Assembly: GCF_964199755.1 (NCBI RefSeq) | Contig: NC_133903.1 | Span: forward strand, 3,427,001 to 3,491,000 | DNA: 64,000 nucleotides | Direction: 5' to 3' | Origin: Larus michahellis | Taxonomy: Eukaryota > Chordata > Aves > Charadriiformes > Laridae | In this document: one piece after another, positions 34,501-47,900 of the stretch | Numbering within the stretch: the first letter of the stretch is position 1 | Layout of the letters: every line of letters starts with the position of its first letter | Translations under genes and position numbers: made by a program | The notes under the pieces: generated by a model | Seen by the model: only the letters and a program-made list of their open reading frames with translations | Told to the model about the DNA's origin: nothing | Database searches by the model: none

Positions 34501-36181
34501 AAGGGTGTGGGTTTCAGTCACATAAATACACACAGCACAGGAAAAACCCCACAGCATTCACCGACAGAGCTACAGCCTCGCTGAGAGCCGTGCGGCCTCC
34601 CAGGGAAGCGGCACGTACCCGGGCACACGCACTCTCCCAGGGGAGCGGGGCCGGGGCAGCGGCACCGAGGAGGAGGGTGGCCGGGAGCCCCGCTCAGGTG
34701 GCAGGGCTGCAGGACACTGTCCCCTCCCAGGGGCCTTCAAACTGGCTCTGCCACTTAGCGGTGACATCCAGGACCGTCAGCTGGTCTTTACAGCATCACT
34801 GCGTAGTTTGGGAGCTTTCTGCCTTGACCCATGGCTGGATTAAGAGCACTCAGCACAGTCGGAGGTACCTGCTGTCACCAAACGCCATGAGGGGGCTTTT
34901 CCATGTCCCTTCCCACCCCACGGTGGCTTCCTCTCCCCCAGAAGCCCTGCACTCCTGCGTGAGGAGCTGCTCTGCTCCCCCGTCCCTCGTCCTAGGGGTC
35001 GAGTTCAGGTGCGGGGGTGTCCGGCAGCACGAGGTGCTGTTTGGCTTTACCGCGGTTCGGGGGGCACTTTCCCAAAGACCCGCAGCCGGTCAGCGAGGGG
35101 CCGAGGTTGGGGGCAAGAGCAGCGCAGGACGGGGGCAGGAGACCAGTCCCTCCCTTCGACTGGCAGCATCAGGCAGAAAACAGATCGAGAGAGTTACAGG
35201 AAGGCGGAGGTTTCGGCTCACCGCTTGCCAGCGAGGCGGCAGAGTGGGCCCGCCATCAGAGAACAGAACAAAGGAAGAACTAAAAAGAAACCCGCGGTAG
35301 CCCAGGGCAGAGCCGAGCCCACGCCGAGCTGCAGCGCCGGCTCCTCCGGCGCCCGTGTGCCGCTACCGGAGGCGCAGACATGCATTTCACCGAAGAGGGA
35401 TGCCTTCGCGGTAGCTGATATGGGGGGTGTACCCCCCCTGCCCCCATACCGTTTTTCCACACTTTTTGTTCTTTTGCTGGTGAAAATGAACTGCTCGCGT
35501 CCGCTGCTGCTCGGGGTGTGGGGGGGTATCCCATGCCACGCAACGTGCACAGGGTGAACATCTCCATGGGCTGATGGACATGTCCCCCAAGTGCTCCAGC
35601 ATCTTCGGCAGCGGTGCCTGTGGCCCCAGAGGTCCCTGGTACAGGGACGGCCCCACAGCCCGGCTCTGTGCCCCCATCCAGGCTCCAAAACCTCACCTGG
35701 GGGGGAGGGGGAAAAGCCACCTCCTTTCTAAAGCAGGATTAGAGCAGCTTCCCATGGAGGAAACATCCACGTTAATCATTTTTCTTCAGAGGTTCTTTTG
35801 GGGCTGCCCAATTTTAACAGTCCAGTCTTCAAATGGGATTAGAAATCCCGAAGTCTGGGATTTCTAACAGCAACCAGGGCAGGCCCCGAGACCTGTGAGC
35901 AAAGGAAAACGCAGCCCCGCCAACACCCGGGAGCACGCTTCGTCTCACCCCCAGCACTGACACCAAGAACTTGATTTCTGAAGTACAGGGCACTCGGGTT
36001 CCCGCTCCTCTTATCCTCCACCATTAGACTTTATGGCTCTATCACCCAGCCTCACCTCATGGATCTACCACAATGTAGGAAAGGGAACAAAAATTCAAGC
36101 AGATTTATGAAAAGGGAAACCAAAGGAAAAAAAAAGAAAAGAACAGAAGACTCGATAAATAGGAACAGTGGTTTTAAGTCG

Positions 36182-36187
36182 TTTATT
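36182..36187 (-). terminator. TTYH3: Distal TTYH3 polyadenylation signal AATAAA
   Basis: TTTATT on plus is AATAAA on minus. About 30 nt further on, the minus strand becomes T- and GT-rich (complement of 36061-36150), as expected for a downstream element. Confidence 0.55.
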
Positions 36188-39100
36188 TTTAAAACATGAA
36201 ACCCAAGCTGAATAGAAACCACAGAAATTACATTTAGGTTTTTTGTTTAGTATTTGCAAACCAAAAAGTTACAGTAAAAAATAGCTACATTACAATCAAT
36301 AGAACTACAGAATTAAAAGTAAAGATACAAAAATGGGCTCAATCCTCTTTAACCCTCACAATTTAAAAACATTTTGGGTAAGTGCAGGAACACTTGAAAG
36401 AAACTAGCAGGTCCAAAGTTTTAAAAAAAATTATATATATTTATATATTATATATGTATATAAAGTGGTATGATATACAACCATTATGGTTAAGAAGAAA
36501 AAACAGAAAAGTTACAAAAAGGCCAGGTACATGTTCACCATTAGGTTTCTGTGCACAGTGTCCAAGAAAATAAACTTCCCTCTGAATGATGTGAATAAAA
36601 CTCATGGGGCCTCCCGTTATCAAGGGACCTGAGGCACGCGACGTGAGGGCTGGGCACCTGGACCCAATGCAGAGGACAATGAAAGAAACGAAGCTTTTCT
36701 GGGACTTCAGCGGCCTCCTGGGTGGAAGCCGCTGGTGAAGTCTTGGGGTGAGATTAGAGGAGGAACAGGAAGGAAGGAGTTGGGAATTGCATAGTGAGGA
36801 GCGATGTGGTATCAAATATGCAGAGCACCTAAGAGCTTCATGCTACAGTTATCCTCTTTAGGAAAGGAATATTTTGAACTTTCTGGTTGTACATCAATTT
36901 ATGTTCCACTTTGTTCACGCATGCAGGCACAGGGGCTGGGCAAGCACCCGGGAGCTCACCAGTTACCACCAGTAACCCGTCCCTTCTCTCTCGAGCTGGG
37001 CAACACACTCACCATCAGGGCTGGGCAGGAGATCCTGCTCTCCCCCCCCACCAAAAGCACAGATTACTCGCTACCAAAAACATCCCACGCTTCTGCCGGG
37101 CCTCCTGGAATGACTAGGGAAGCCATCCATAGCACGCACACGAACAACTTCTAGAAAAGGGGAGTAGGCTGTGATGAAAGAAGCCACCTGGTTACAGGTA
37201 CAGATTAAGTCTTGTCGGGTCTCTTCTCTCAAGGCATCAGATCTACTCCTTGGTATCTGCCCGGAGGGCTCTTCCCCTCCCACGCAGAGATGCTCCCTTA
37301 GTTACACCAGCAGCCTTGGCGAGCTGGGGAAGACCCCGGCTTCTCCTTGGTCCCCAGGTAGGAAGTACTTCAAAGACACCTCCCCTCCCTAGCTAAAGGA
37401 AAACCCACCCACCCCATCTACTCCCCAGTCGGGTGGGGGGGGGCTAGAATCAACAAGCCAAGACACTTCTCTCCTCTTCAAAGGGCTCAGCGTGGTATTG
37501 CAGTTGCTGCTAGGAGGAGGGGAAGGCGGGACCAGAAGTGAAGCATGGGTTTATCCACACAGGGGCCTGTACCTTGCTCTTACGGGCATCGCCCGGCTCC
37601 TGTCCGCTGTCACCCTGCAGCACCCACAGCTCTCGTGAGCGATGGCTGAGCAGCCCCCCGAGACACGGTTTACTCTCGGAAAGGCCAGACTTTGCATGTA
37701 TGTTCAGGGAACTGCGATGGAAATCCTGGCTTAGGATCACTTAAAACCCCATGCACTGTGTCCCCCTCAAAGCACTCAAATCCTTGCATCTTGGCTGAGA
37801 TGACTGTACACGGAAAAATTAACACCTATCAAATGGAGAAAACTGAAAAAGGACAGGAGGGGAAGGGAGCACTCCATCCTTCACATTTGGATACATGGAT
37901 GCACGCTAAAAATCTTAGCTTGAACCCTTTTATCAGCACATAAAATGAACTCAGTTTAATAATACATACAGGATACAAACACTACAGTTATATTCCCAAG
38001 ACAGCACAAGAAATTCACAGCCAAGTCTCGATTCGATTTCCTTTACAATTACAATGCAGTCTTGAACACTGGACACGAGAGTCCAACATGCTATTTACAT
38101 TTCACATTGTGGAGATGTTTGTGTGCTTGGAAGAGTTCTCAGTTCCAAAAGAAAGTGTCACTCACACATGATGATGCAGTGGAAATAAACCAAGCCAACC
38201 AGACAAGCCCATGACCACATTTGTGCTTCTGAAAAGGTAACATGAAGTGTCTTCACCAATGCAGTCGCCTTCAACCGGACAAGCTGCCTTCCATTTCGCA
38301 GTCAGCAAGGCGTCCAGAGGCCAATCTCATCTCCCCTGAATTCTGGACCCTTTTGCTAGCAACCAGTAACACGAGTAACGTTCCGATAAGGTCAGCTGGG
38401 ACACACCAAGTGATATGGCCTTGGCATTTTGTCACATTAAAAACAGAGAGACACAATGGAAGAGAGAGAGAAGTCTCTACAGCTTTACCTCCTACAGCTT
38501 GAAGAGTTTGGACTCCCTCAACCATGAATGCCATCTAGAACAGATGAGTCTTCGCCAGATAGCACCTGCTGTTCACCCAAGAGGGAGGCACCGAGTCTGG
38601 GAGATCTTGGCTTTGGAAAGTCCCCTCCTCAGACAAAATGTGACCATATGGATGGGGCTGATTACGCCGCAGCCATAAGAGTAGGCAAAGGCCATCTGTT
38701 CTTCAGCAGATCTGTTCAGACCAGCCTGCAGAAATGCCACACTGTTGCTCAAGGTTCCAGTAAAAAGAAAAAAAAAGAAAAAAAAAAGAAAAAAAAAAGT
38801 AGCAATAATAACAATAAACCAAAAGAAACCCATTTGTCTGTGTTTCCTATCCAGCGCTCTGCACAGCATGCAGCGGGGCAGCAGAGTTCCAGGATGCTTT
38901 ACAAAAGTGCAATATCCATGTCAAGTAAAGGAAGTGCTGGCTGGACAAAGGTACACAGCTCACACCGCAGTCACGTTATGCTGGCCTCCGGAGAGCAAAA
39001 TGTTATCTCCGTAACATTCTTTCCAGTTATATTTTGAAGTCACAGAGCACATATCTCCACATCTGTGCCTTGCTGCAAGCCCCAAACGTTGTCAGCAGTT

Positions 39101-40192
39101 GTCCCGGGTGTTTTGAGTGGCTACGCCGAACCTTGGAAGGAAGCAGGTCAAGGTGGCTGCTCCATTAGATGCTGCAAACAAAAAGGCATAGGCTCGCTCC
39201 CCCGTTACCCCTGCTGGCACAGACGATACCACTGTGACAATTTAGATCCAACCCAAAGTGCAGCCACACGCATGTTCAGGATGCATTCTGTATATCAGAA
39301 AAATCAATACACAGAAGCACTTGTTTTCATGGGTTCCCCACACCCTCCAGCCTCCAAAACACTTGCCTTCAATGAGTAGGACCGGGCCACAGGTTTTAGG
39401 GCAGCTTCCCTAAAACTGATAGCGTAAGTAACAATCCGAGCACGTCCTTGCAAAGAGAGATGATGGCAGAACAACTCAGTCTTGATAAGGATTATATGGC
39501 TCTTGCATCTTTCTTCCAAGCAAGGGGGAGGTTCAGTTCCCCCCAGACAGCAGTGTGCTTTGGGCCCTGCAAGCTAACCATGCCACGTGCTTGCACACCC
39601 CCGTCTCCTGGTAGGCTTTAAGACAGGGTGGAAAACCTGGTGCTCGTGAGCCACAGTGTCCCTCCATATCACCTGTGACTACATTTCCCTGCCCTTGTTA
39701 TTGATAACACAGAGGTATGTTTCAGTGTGAAGCCCATCAAACGTGTCTGAAAGGGCGTACTCAGTCCTGAGCAAGAAAATCCTGCTTCCAGAGATTTATA
39801 GTGAAGTGTGAAGTTTCCTCCAAAACCTTCTCTTCCTGTCTGCATGGCGGTGCCTCCTCCCTGTCACCCTCACTCCTTTGAATGGTAATAGCTGGCCTAC
39901 AGCTTTTCCAGTCTAGTAGTGGTTTCTATCTTAAGAGGAGTCTCAAAGCTTGCTCTTCGACAAGAGCTGGTACCATTTTACAGCAGATATCATCATCCTA
40001 GTTAGCCACCTGCTCGGAGCAGTTCCTACCTCACTGCAAGAAGGCAACTGACTTGAGTAAAGGCAGATTGGTAGATTCTGTGCCCCGTTCAGCAAACGTG
40101 GGGTAGACAGACATCGAGTCTGAACATCGCCGAGGCGAAGACTAACTGCCTCTGCCAATGGCTCAACTCCAGTTCGAGAGACGTTTCCCCAC

Positions 40193-40198
40193 TTTATT
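40193..40198 (-). terminator. TTYH3: Possible proximal TTYH3 polyadenylation signal AATAAA
   Basis: AATAAA on minus, 1.66 kb past the stop, with an ATTAAA about 15 bp upstream (complement of 40212-40217). Use of this site would give a much shorter 3' UTR. Confidence 0.4.
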
Positions 40199-40832
40199 TA
40201 CTCTGCCAGTTATTTAATATAATGCTCAGCAACTACACTAAGATGCCCCTGCTCAGAGGTAAAAAGACAAAAAGGAACATCGAAGCTACCCTACTGAAAG
40301 GGCAGTATTCGACAGTACCTCCGAAGAGGCGGTCTCCTCTTCCAGTAGGAAGCTGTCAGTGCCCTTTGGAGCACTGCTCTTCAGTGGAAGGTACAGCACC
40401 AATGGAGGATGTTGCCCTCTGCAGGCACCCAGCTGCCCCTTTGCAAGCCTTGTTCTGCCTCATGGCGAGAAAAATGCCTTACATGTGCCTTAATACGGTC
40501 AGATAGTGGTTAGCAACATGTCTTGAAAAACAAAACGAAATAAAATAGAATAAAATAAAAACCTGTTCTGACAGTCACAATGTTCTTCAGATGTCATTTG
40601 GGTTTCTGATTCTGGAACACGGAAGAAGATATACTGACAATCTTGTGAGTTTGTTAGGACTGAGGCTCTAAAAACCTCCTTCAATGCCAGCTCAGCAACC
40701 CTGTGCTGTAAATTATGACCTTAAAAAAAAAAAAAAAGAAAAGAAAAAGTCCAGCAGAGTTCACAGGTCACTCCTGCAGGGAGAACTTGCATTTGCTCTA
40801 AATCCACTGGTGCTTCCAGTCTCTCTTGCTTC

Positions 40833-40859
40833 TTTTTTTTTTTTTTTTTTTTTTTTTTT
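40833..40859. repeat. Poly-T tract (poly-A in TTYH3 transcript orientation)
   Basis: 27 consecutive T on plus, so a 27-A run within the inferred TTYH3 3' UTR. It could cause internal oligo-dT priming and a false 3' end in cDNA data. Confidence 0.9.
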
Positions 40860-41856
40860 GCAAGCTGACTGTCCCATAAAATCTAGCATCAGAGAGCTGA
40901 AACTCTTTAGTGCAAAAATACCCCCCATAAAGTCTTACAAGTCTTTTCCTGGAAAAATTTGGCACCAAGTGGGTGGCTGGCTCCTGTTTGCTCTGTGTGT
41001 CGGCCTCGTAAAGACAGCACCCAGAACACCATCTGCAAGTACCTGGGCTCCCCTGGTGGAGCAGAGAGGTCAGGTTCAGAGCAATGGACTGGTGCCGGGA
41101 GTCCCCTGCTCCTCCTCGAGAATTCACAGGCCAGATACAGTGGGAAAGAAAAAAGCATTTTCTTAATGGATTTTTTTTAAAAAAAAAAAAAAAAAAGTTA
41201 ACCAGGGTAGTGGAATGGTTTGCTCTAGAAGAGCCCCAGGCTCCCGAATTACAGTGGATATAGTGACACCACCAGGCAGGGGTTTCCCTCCTCCCTCACA
41301 CAGGGCACCAGACCAGAGGACTCCCAAAATGCTGCATCGTGCTTTGACTCAGCATTCCCTCATTGTACGACAGTCACTGGCACCGAGCCTCTGCTTCTTC
41401 AGTGTTTCTCTGAGACTGATGATCCCACTGCAGAAGTGAAGAAGATCTACCACCGTCTTTCACCGAGTCCCTCTGGGGAACAGAAGGGGGGGGAAAAAGG
41501 GGGGCAGAAGATATTCACCAACTTTTTCTGATAAGCTACTCTGATAGAGTTGGCCCCAGGCAGGTGGACCCGGTTTCTTGCCTGGGTGCTCCCAGTTGCT
41601 TGCCTGCACGTGCTTGCTCTCTCTCGCACATCAGGTACAACAAGGTGAAGGCTTAAATTCAGAAGGGGCTTCTGCTCCAATGGGCAGGAACCAGGTTGGA
41701 GGATGGTCTGGACTGGAGAAACAGAAGGAGCTGCACTGGATTTTGGGCAGAACAGCAGGATTGTTCTACGAGGACAGCACAGGGGCACAGCAGTTGGCAC
41801 ATTGTTTAGTCTGACTGCACGTGTGGGTTTTGTTTTTTTGCTTTTGCTTTTTCATT

Positions 41857-41928
41857 TTAATGCACACTGCCAGCATCTGGACGAGGTTGGTTGGTGGCGA
41901 GGTATTTGGCTCTCATGCTGGAGGTGTA
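41857..41928 (-). CDS. TTYH3: TTYH3 terminal coding exon
   Basis: 72 coding bp after a CTCCAG acceptor, ending at TAA (complement of 41857-41859). It encodes YTSSMRAKYLATNQPRPDAG and SVH, matching the TTYH3 C-terminus. Confidence 0.97.
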   Translation of the reverse strand, partial: YTSSMRAKYLATNQPRPDAGSVH

Positions 41929-44900
41929 CTGGAGGAAGATAAGACAAGAAGAAAAAAAAAAACAAAAACAAACAGAACAGAAAAGTAAGTCAGAATGACT
42001 AATGCAAACACTGAACCACAGATTACGACCACCTCCCAGCACAAACTGGTCTGTATTTACAGCAAGCATGTCAAGGAGCTGCTGGCTCGGTCTGACAAGG
42101 AAAGTTTCACGAGTCACTGCATAGTCTACTCTGAGTCGGCCTGCTGCAAGGATGCTGGCCAGGTCAGTGCAGGTGGGCTAATGATTTATCCAGGCTCTCT
42201 ACAGAGAAGGAAATTCAGTAGTCATTGAGACGAGATATGCCATACTTTGCTTGGGAGAAGAGAGGGAAATGGAAACCATGCAGAAAACCCGCCTCACACC
42301 TTCATCCTCTCTTAGTCATGTTATTGCTTTCAACCATGCTGGAAAAGGAGGTTGAAAAGGGAATGAGATTGCACTGCATTCTTACATTGCATTTTACGGC
42401 AACGAAGGCATCACAAGACTGCGTGCATCACAGATGGGCAGTTTGAAAGAAAAGTGTGGAAGAACGAGTCTCTGAACAATTTACGCCCAAGAAAGAACAG
42501 ACCCTGTCAGGCTGGAAACAGGTCGCCATCAAACAAGACGATATTAGCTAACAGTTATCAGATGGGTAATAATCCACTGAGGCTTGGGATCCAACTCGCG
42601 TACTGTGCAGCAGTAGACAAGACTCCAGCTTGGGGGGAGAAGAGAAAGTCAGAAAGACGAGAGGTTGTTTTCCTTGAGGGGGGAGTTGTTTTTTCTTATT
42701 TTCTGTTTTATTCTAAGCAAGGTAATCCAAAACAGCTCCCAGAAGCTACTGAGGTAACATATGCCATTCAGCTTTGAATAACAAGCTGAAAAGCATGTAA
42801 ATAATACCCAGCAGAAAGAACAAAAGACTTTCTGCCTCTTTGTGCCAATGTGTTCAATACCTTCATCATGACCACATTACTGCTTCTGGGATTCTGCTAC
42901 CATGATACTAACAACCAAGCAACGAGGACAGACATTTTATTCATCTTTTTATACCAGCTGGAGCTTGAATAATTCTATAATACCGACATCTTACTTCCCA
43001 AGAGTGCTCTTCAGCGTACTGACTTTTTATCACCTTTAAAACCGAACCACATAAAATAGCCGGTTAAACTGGCAAAGAGACAACTGAAAGGCAGTTCCAC
43101 CCCAGGAGGTATGATTTATCTTGCCCACTGGGAAAGAACATTATGAGGCATCTTTAGGCTCTCAAAAGCTCAGCTGTCCAAAGGGGTTTTCAGAGAATTA
43201 ACAGTATTTTATCAGTTTTCCTTCAAAGACTGACCCGGGCTGAACCTCTGCACAATAGAAGAGAGAAACTGCTCCTTTGGCAGAGCTGACCCCATCGGCA
43301 CAAGATGAAGACACCTGTGGCTTATTTGCACACTCATCTCTTAGTGTCTTCCATAATTGGAAAAGTTTCAGCTGAACATGGATCTTAATATAAAAGTCTG
43401 TCCCAGAAATGGCATCTATATTTAGAAGACAAAGGGTACACCTGTTCTTTCTCTTTTTAAGATGTATTTTTTTTTTGCCAGTGAGAAGGAAAAAGGTAGA
43501 AAATACCAAGCTGAGCCCATTTTAGGACTACATTCTATAGTTTATTAAGTGGGATTACTGTTTCAGAAATCAAGTTTAGGGCATTATTAAAATGTATGAC
43601 ACTAACCCAACGGGCTCAGAGAAGCTTACAAGTCGAAGAACTTTCTCATAGAGGAAGTAGGGCAGCAAAATGCTGAAATTACCAGCCAAGCATCATGCTA
43701 AGAAGAGGGTCTTAGAAGGAAAAATGCATTTGATCGTTCATTTTCCATTTGTATTCTAAATGTGATGTGACAGCAGACGAGTACGAACAGAGAATTTCCA
43801 GGTGCTAAGCTTCTGTAAGAAGTATTTAGAAAAAAATATTTCTCAGATCATGGAAGGTTATTGTGCATCTTCCTCGACAAGTCATATAGGTTCCTGGACA
43901 AGTCATATAGGTTCGGCACACAACATCCAACATCAACTTTCATTAGAGCATTAAAATCAAGAAGGGCCACTTGATGAACTGCATTTCAAGGATGTGCGAA
44001 GTACACCCATCGTGGAGGGAGAAGTCGAAAAAAATTCACTGCTTCCTCCACTAAGAAAACACCCCACAGTTGTTTAAGTATCGTTAAACCCAAGTAATCA
44101 GGAACATGAGATTTGGACAGTCAAGCAGAGGGTATTTTACATTCAAACCTACCTGCAATCCACCACAAGGAACAAAATCAAGACTCAGAGTAGTCAGAGT
44201 TAGGGCTGATGTTCTCTCCTTAACTCAGGATTTTTGCGCCTTTGTACCTTTTCCCATTACAGTTTGAACCAGTCACTCCTTCTGTTAAAGTGTAATTTAA
44301 CGACCATGATAAGTCTGATTGAAAGCTGGAAGTAGAGAGCTAACACTTCACTGTGCACCTCTCGTCACCAGCGCAGCTCTATCAGCGTGCACCGGATCTT
44401 CAGCCACTGCATCAGACTCCACGTACAAATGCTTTGCTCCATATGCTGTTGACAGTAGGCCCTCATCCAAGTCCTGCAGGGGAGGGCATCCTCTGCTGGG
44501 AAGCAGAGGAAAGATGCTGCAGAACAGACAGATCCCAACGTCTGGACAGGCCAGCAGATGAAGAGGTATCAGCAGAAGCTTGCCAGTCACATGGATACAA
44601 AACCAAACTATATTATCCACAGTTAAAACAACTAAGTCTTTGGCTCCTTTAAAAAGTAACTCTAAAGACTTAAAGCTCGAGCACAAGTCAGAGCCATTGA
44701 GGTCACGGACTCTGAGATAAAGTGGATAGAGTACCCAACAGCTATCAGGTATACGGTGGCATTTAGTTTCCTTCAAAGAGGAGCTTTCATAGAAGGTTAA
44801 AGAACATGCACAATGCAGTCATTCTTCCGCTGCTCTCTCTGGAAGTACCCACGTGCCTATACACCTTCATTTACCCTTTCAAAAACAGCACGGAGGACAA

Positions 44901-47900
44901 GTTTCAACCCATACCTTCACCACACTCTCAGCTACCCTAAAAAGAGTACCTAAAAGACTTCTTTTACCGTTTCTCCTGACGGCTTGTGCTATCCAACACA
45001 GTACACCTCTCAGTCACTTACCAGTCAGCTAGGACAAACACAGCTGATTGCACGTAAGTTTATTTTTGCATTTCTCCAAAGAAAAAAAAAAAAAAGGCTT
45101 TCCTTCTCATTCAGCCTTGTTGAGGGTATAAACTTTCATAGGTATGGTTTGCCAGCACATACTAGTTAGGTGCTTAACACGTAAAGCCTGTGTACAAAGG
45201 AATCATTGGTTGCAAAAAAATATAAAAAAAAGTTAAAAAAATAACGAGAATAATCAGTTAATTTTAGAGACCATAAATTCTACCAACTGCTGTGAACTGT
45301 GCAGACCACGAGTACTTCACAGCTAACTGAGCTGTGCTGGAAGATCACTTACCATATGAAACCATGACTCTGAGTATAAACCATTTACTGTTTGTGGTTA
45401 AAAACCCCATACATATCTCTCTTCAGCTGCCCCGACTTTGATTTCCTGCCAGAGCTATTCAGGTAATCCAATACAGACCAAAGCTTCTGGATTCAAGTTC
45501 TTCATGGTTGATCCACCTCTCAGATGGCCGGAGCACAGTAAACACAGAGGGTTTGGTACCATTATGTATGGGAGGTACAAGATGCAGGGAAACGGCCAAT
45601 TCCAGCCAGTGGGTTCTGAATTCAAAGTGACTTAACTTTTCCAAGTCCAAGGAACAGAGCTTCTGTTTGTTTTGTTTGTTTTTAAAGTCTTGGAAAGAAC
45701 GCAATGCCTTTTTCTTAGCCCTGCAGACAGCCACATTAAACTCTGGGTGTGACTTTAGGTAAACAGAAGACAGCGCAAGCTGAGATAGGTCATGTTTCAG
45801 CCCAGAGGAGATTTCAAGGCCAGAATGAAGGCACTAGAATTCCCCACGCCCCCCGAGCAATATTTTATTTCATGGAATAGACCCATCTAATATCACTACA
45901 TTACCACCTGCAGGAATCAAAAAGCAGAAAACCCACCATAAGCTGACACCCAAAAGTAGTCTTTGCAAGACTTAAGACTGAATAAAGTTGTGAGCCTTTT
46001 GAGGGTGCTAGCACCATGCTTCAAGACAAGTTTGTTTGCATTCATGCACCACGGCAGAGGGCATCAAGACACCCGATTCAGACAGCACCCTTCCCAGCAC
46101 GTCACAAGGCAGGCAGACAAACGGCAAGATGCAGCAAGAATGCAGACCAAGCAGCAACATGACAGAACGGAATCCAATGCAAGGCTGACAAAAGTCCCAA
46201 CAAGAACGGCAGAAAAGGAGGAACAGCAGCTTTATGGACACGTATTTGCGGGAACACAAAGTAAGATAGAGGTCATTGACTACATGAGTCAAAAGCAACG
46301 GGCTCTCTTTTCCAACTGGAACCAACCCCTCCCAGTGACTGTGTGGCTGTAGTTCCCTTGAAGGAGCACGCTGTCCTTCAGACCAGATGAGTATGACGAG
46401 CCTAAGAGCAATAATTATACCCTATATTCAACCAAGCTAAAAACTACAAGGCCTAATGCAGACCACCTACTCCTTCTGCAGGCACATGGCTTTGTCATGG
46501 ACCACTGCAAAGGAACAAACGCTGGCTATCTTGGAGGACATCAGCAACTACAGCCCATTAGGAATTCAGACCACGAAATGGTACTAGGAGGGCCCTGCTC
46601 ACAGAGCCTGTGGGACATGGATGGGATGATTTGGACACACACAGAACAAACAAAACAGTAAAAGGTTTTGAAACAGAATGAAACAGATCTTCGTGCTTAT
46701 GTCTGGACCTTCTGGGAAGTTGTTTTTTGTTTGGTTTTTTTTTTTTTAAACTTGCTCCTTTTTGATTTTGAATGCAAGGATAAAAAAGGAGAAGCTGCAC
46801 ACAGATCTAACAGGCAATGAACAGGACAGGCCACCATTACCAGCTAGGATCTTTCAACAAATTAAAAATCCTGCTGAGGAGCTTGAAGCATGTGCAGATA
46901 GGTATCAGTGGTTTGGGGCACATGCCGTTATGACCAGTCGAGACAAACAGAACAGCAGCAGGTCTCAAGGGAAGTCAAAAAGTTGAATTAAGACAACCAG
47001 TCCCAACTGAAAAGCTGCTAGGTTGGTTCTCGTTACTTCTAGAAATGGGCTTCTTGTGGTGGGAGAACTTCTATTTTGCATTTGAAGTGAAAGGTTAGTT
47101 CTACATTTGGGCAGCACTCAGTACTAAGTGTTCAAGCTGTTCTCAGGTGTGGACTCCTGAGTTGAAGCTGCTGTGAGTCAACCTTTGTGAGGCATGGGCA
47201 CCTTTAACCCTCACAACGCGCACCAGAAGCCTTTGGAAGGTTGATATTGCTCCTTGAGTCTGCACCAGAGCGAAACTGATTTTTAATTTTAACCCTTGGC
47301 AGGAGGGAATGGGGTGGGAGGTGCAGAGGGAAGGAATGTGAAGAAATAAAAGGCACTGGCCTGGGATAAACAGTGCAGGGATGAAGGGAGTGGTTGGGAG
47401 TGGAGAAGGGATTGAGCAAGAAGGACCTTTTTTCCAGTACCTGTTCCATTTGCGGGCGCTGTTACCAGTATGTCCGTGCACTGTCCGAGGGCTTAAGCTG
47501 CCAGCTCATATGGCTGCTACTGTCCATGGCAGCCAAATACAACTGTGATGACGCAAGAAAGAGAGAGAAAAAGAGAGTGCAGCCTCAACGTGCATGAAAA
47601 ACACAGTGCAAGCAAGTGAAACGCCGTGGTGTGTGTCAGTGACAAGGTGGGCTCTACAACCCTAAGGGAATAGCCCTGTGGCAAGAAGGAGAAAACAGAA
47701 GGAATGAGAGAAGGGAAAAAAAACAAACAAACAAACAAAAAGCCAGGAAAAGTAACGGACAAACAATGCAGCAGGATCATCACATCTTAGTTTTCACCAC
47801 TTGTTCACAGAAAGCTAAATGGAATACATCAGCTCTGTCCACCCGCTGGACGTAACCTCTTTGGATGGTTACCCCCACCTCCTCCCTCCCGGGAAGAGGC

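Larger units (their letters stand above)
29026..36159. other. Intergenic spacer between convergent LFNG and TTYH3
   Basis: About 7.1 kb with no recognisable exon. It contains a poly-T tract, two GT microsatellites, an AAAAT array, a C-run at 32029-32045 and several RBPJ/CSL motifs. CpG-rich unique DNA occupies 32.1-35.8 kb. Confidence 0.75.
36160..41856 (-). other. TTYH3: TTYH3 3' UTR (long form, inferred)
   Basis: About 5.7 kb downstream of the TTYH3 stop, AT-richer than the LFNG side and free of interspersed repeats. It contains a T tract at 40833-40859, an A/T tract at 41171-41197, an A-rich run at 38761-38798 and a Pumilio element on the transcribed strand (complement of 38092-38099). 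The lower end is set by the AATAAA complement at 36182-36187. Whether the whole stretch is one transcript is inferred. Confidence 0.55.

Noticed and set aside
29026-36159. Possible BRAT1, IQCE or other small gene between LFNG and TTYH3
   Set aside because: No recognisable domain or exon series. Frames are GC- or repeat-driven.
40831-41197. Poly-T and T/A tracts as traces of processed pseudogenes
   Set aside because: No retrogene body or target-site duplication was recognised beside them.
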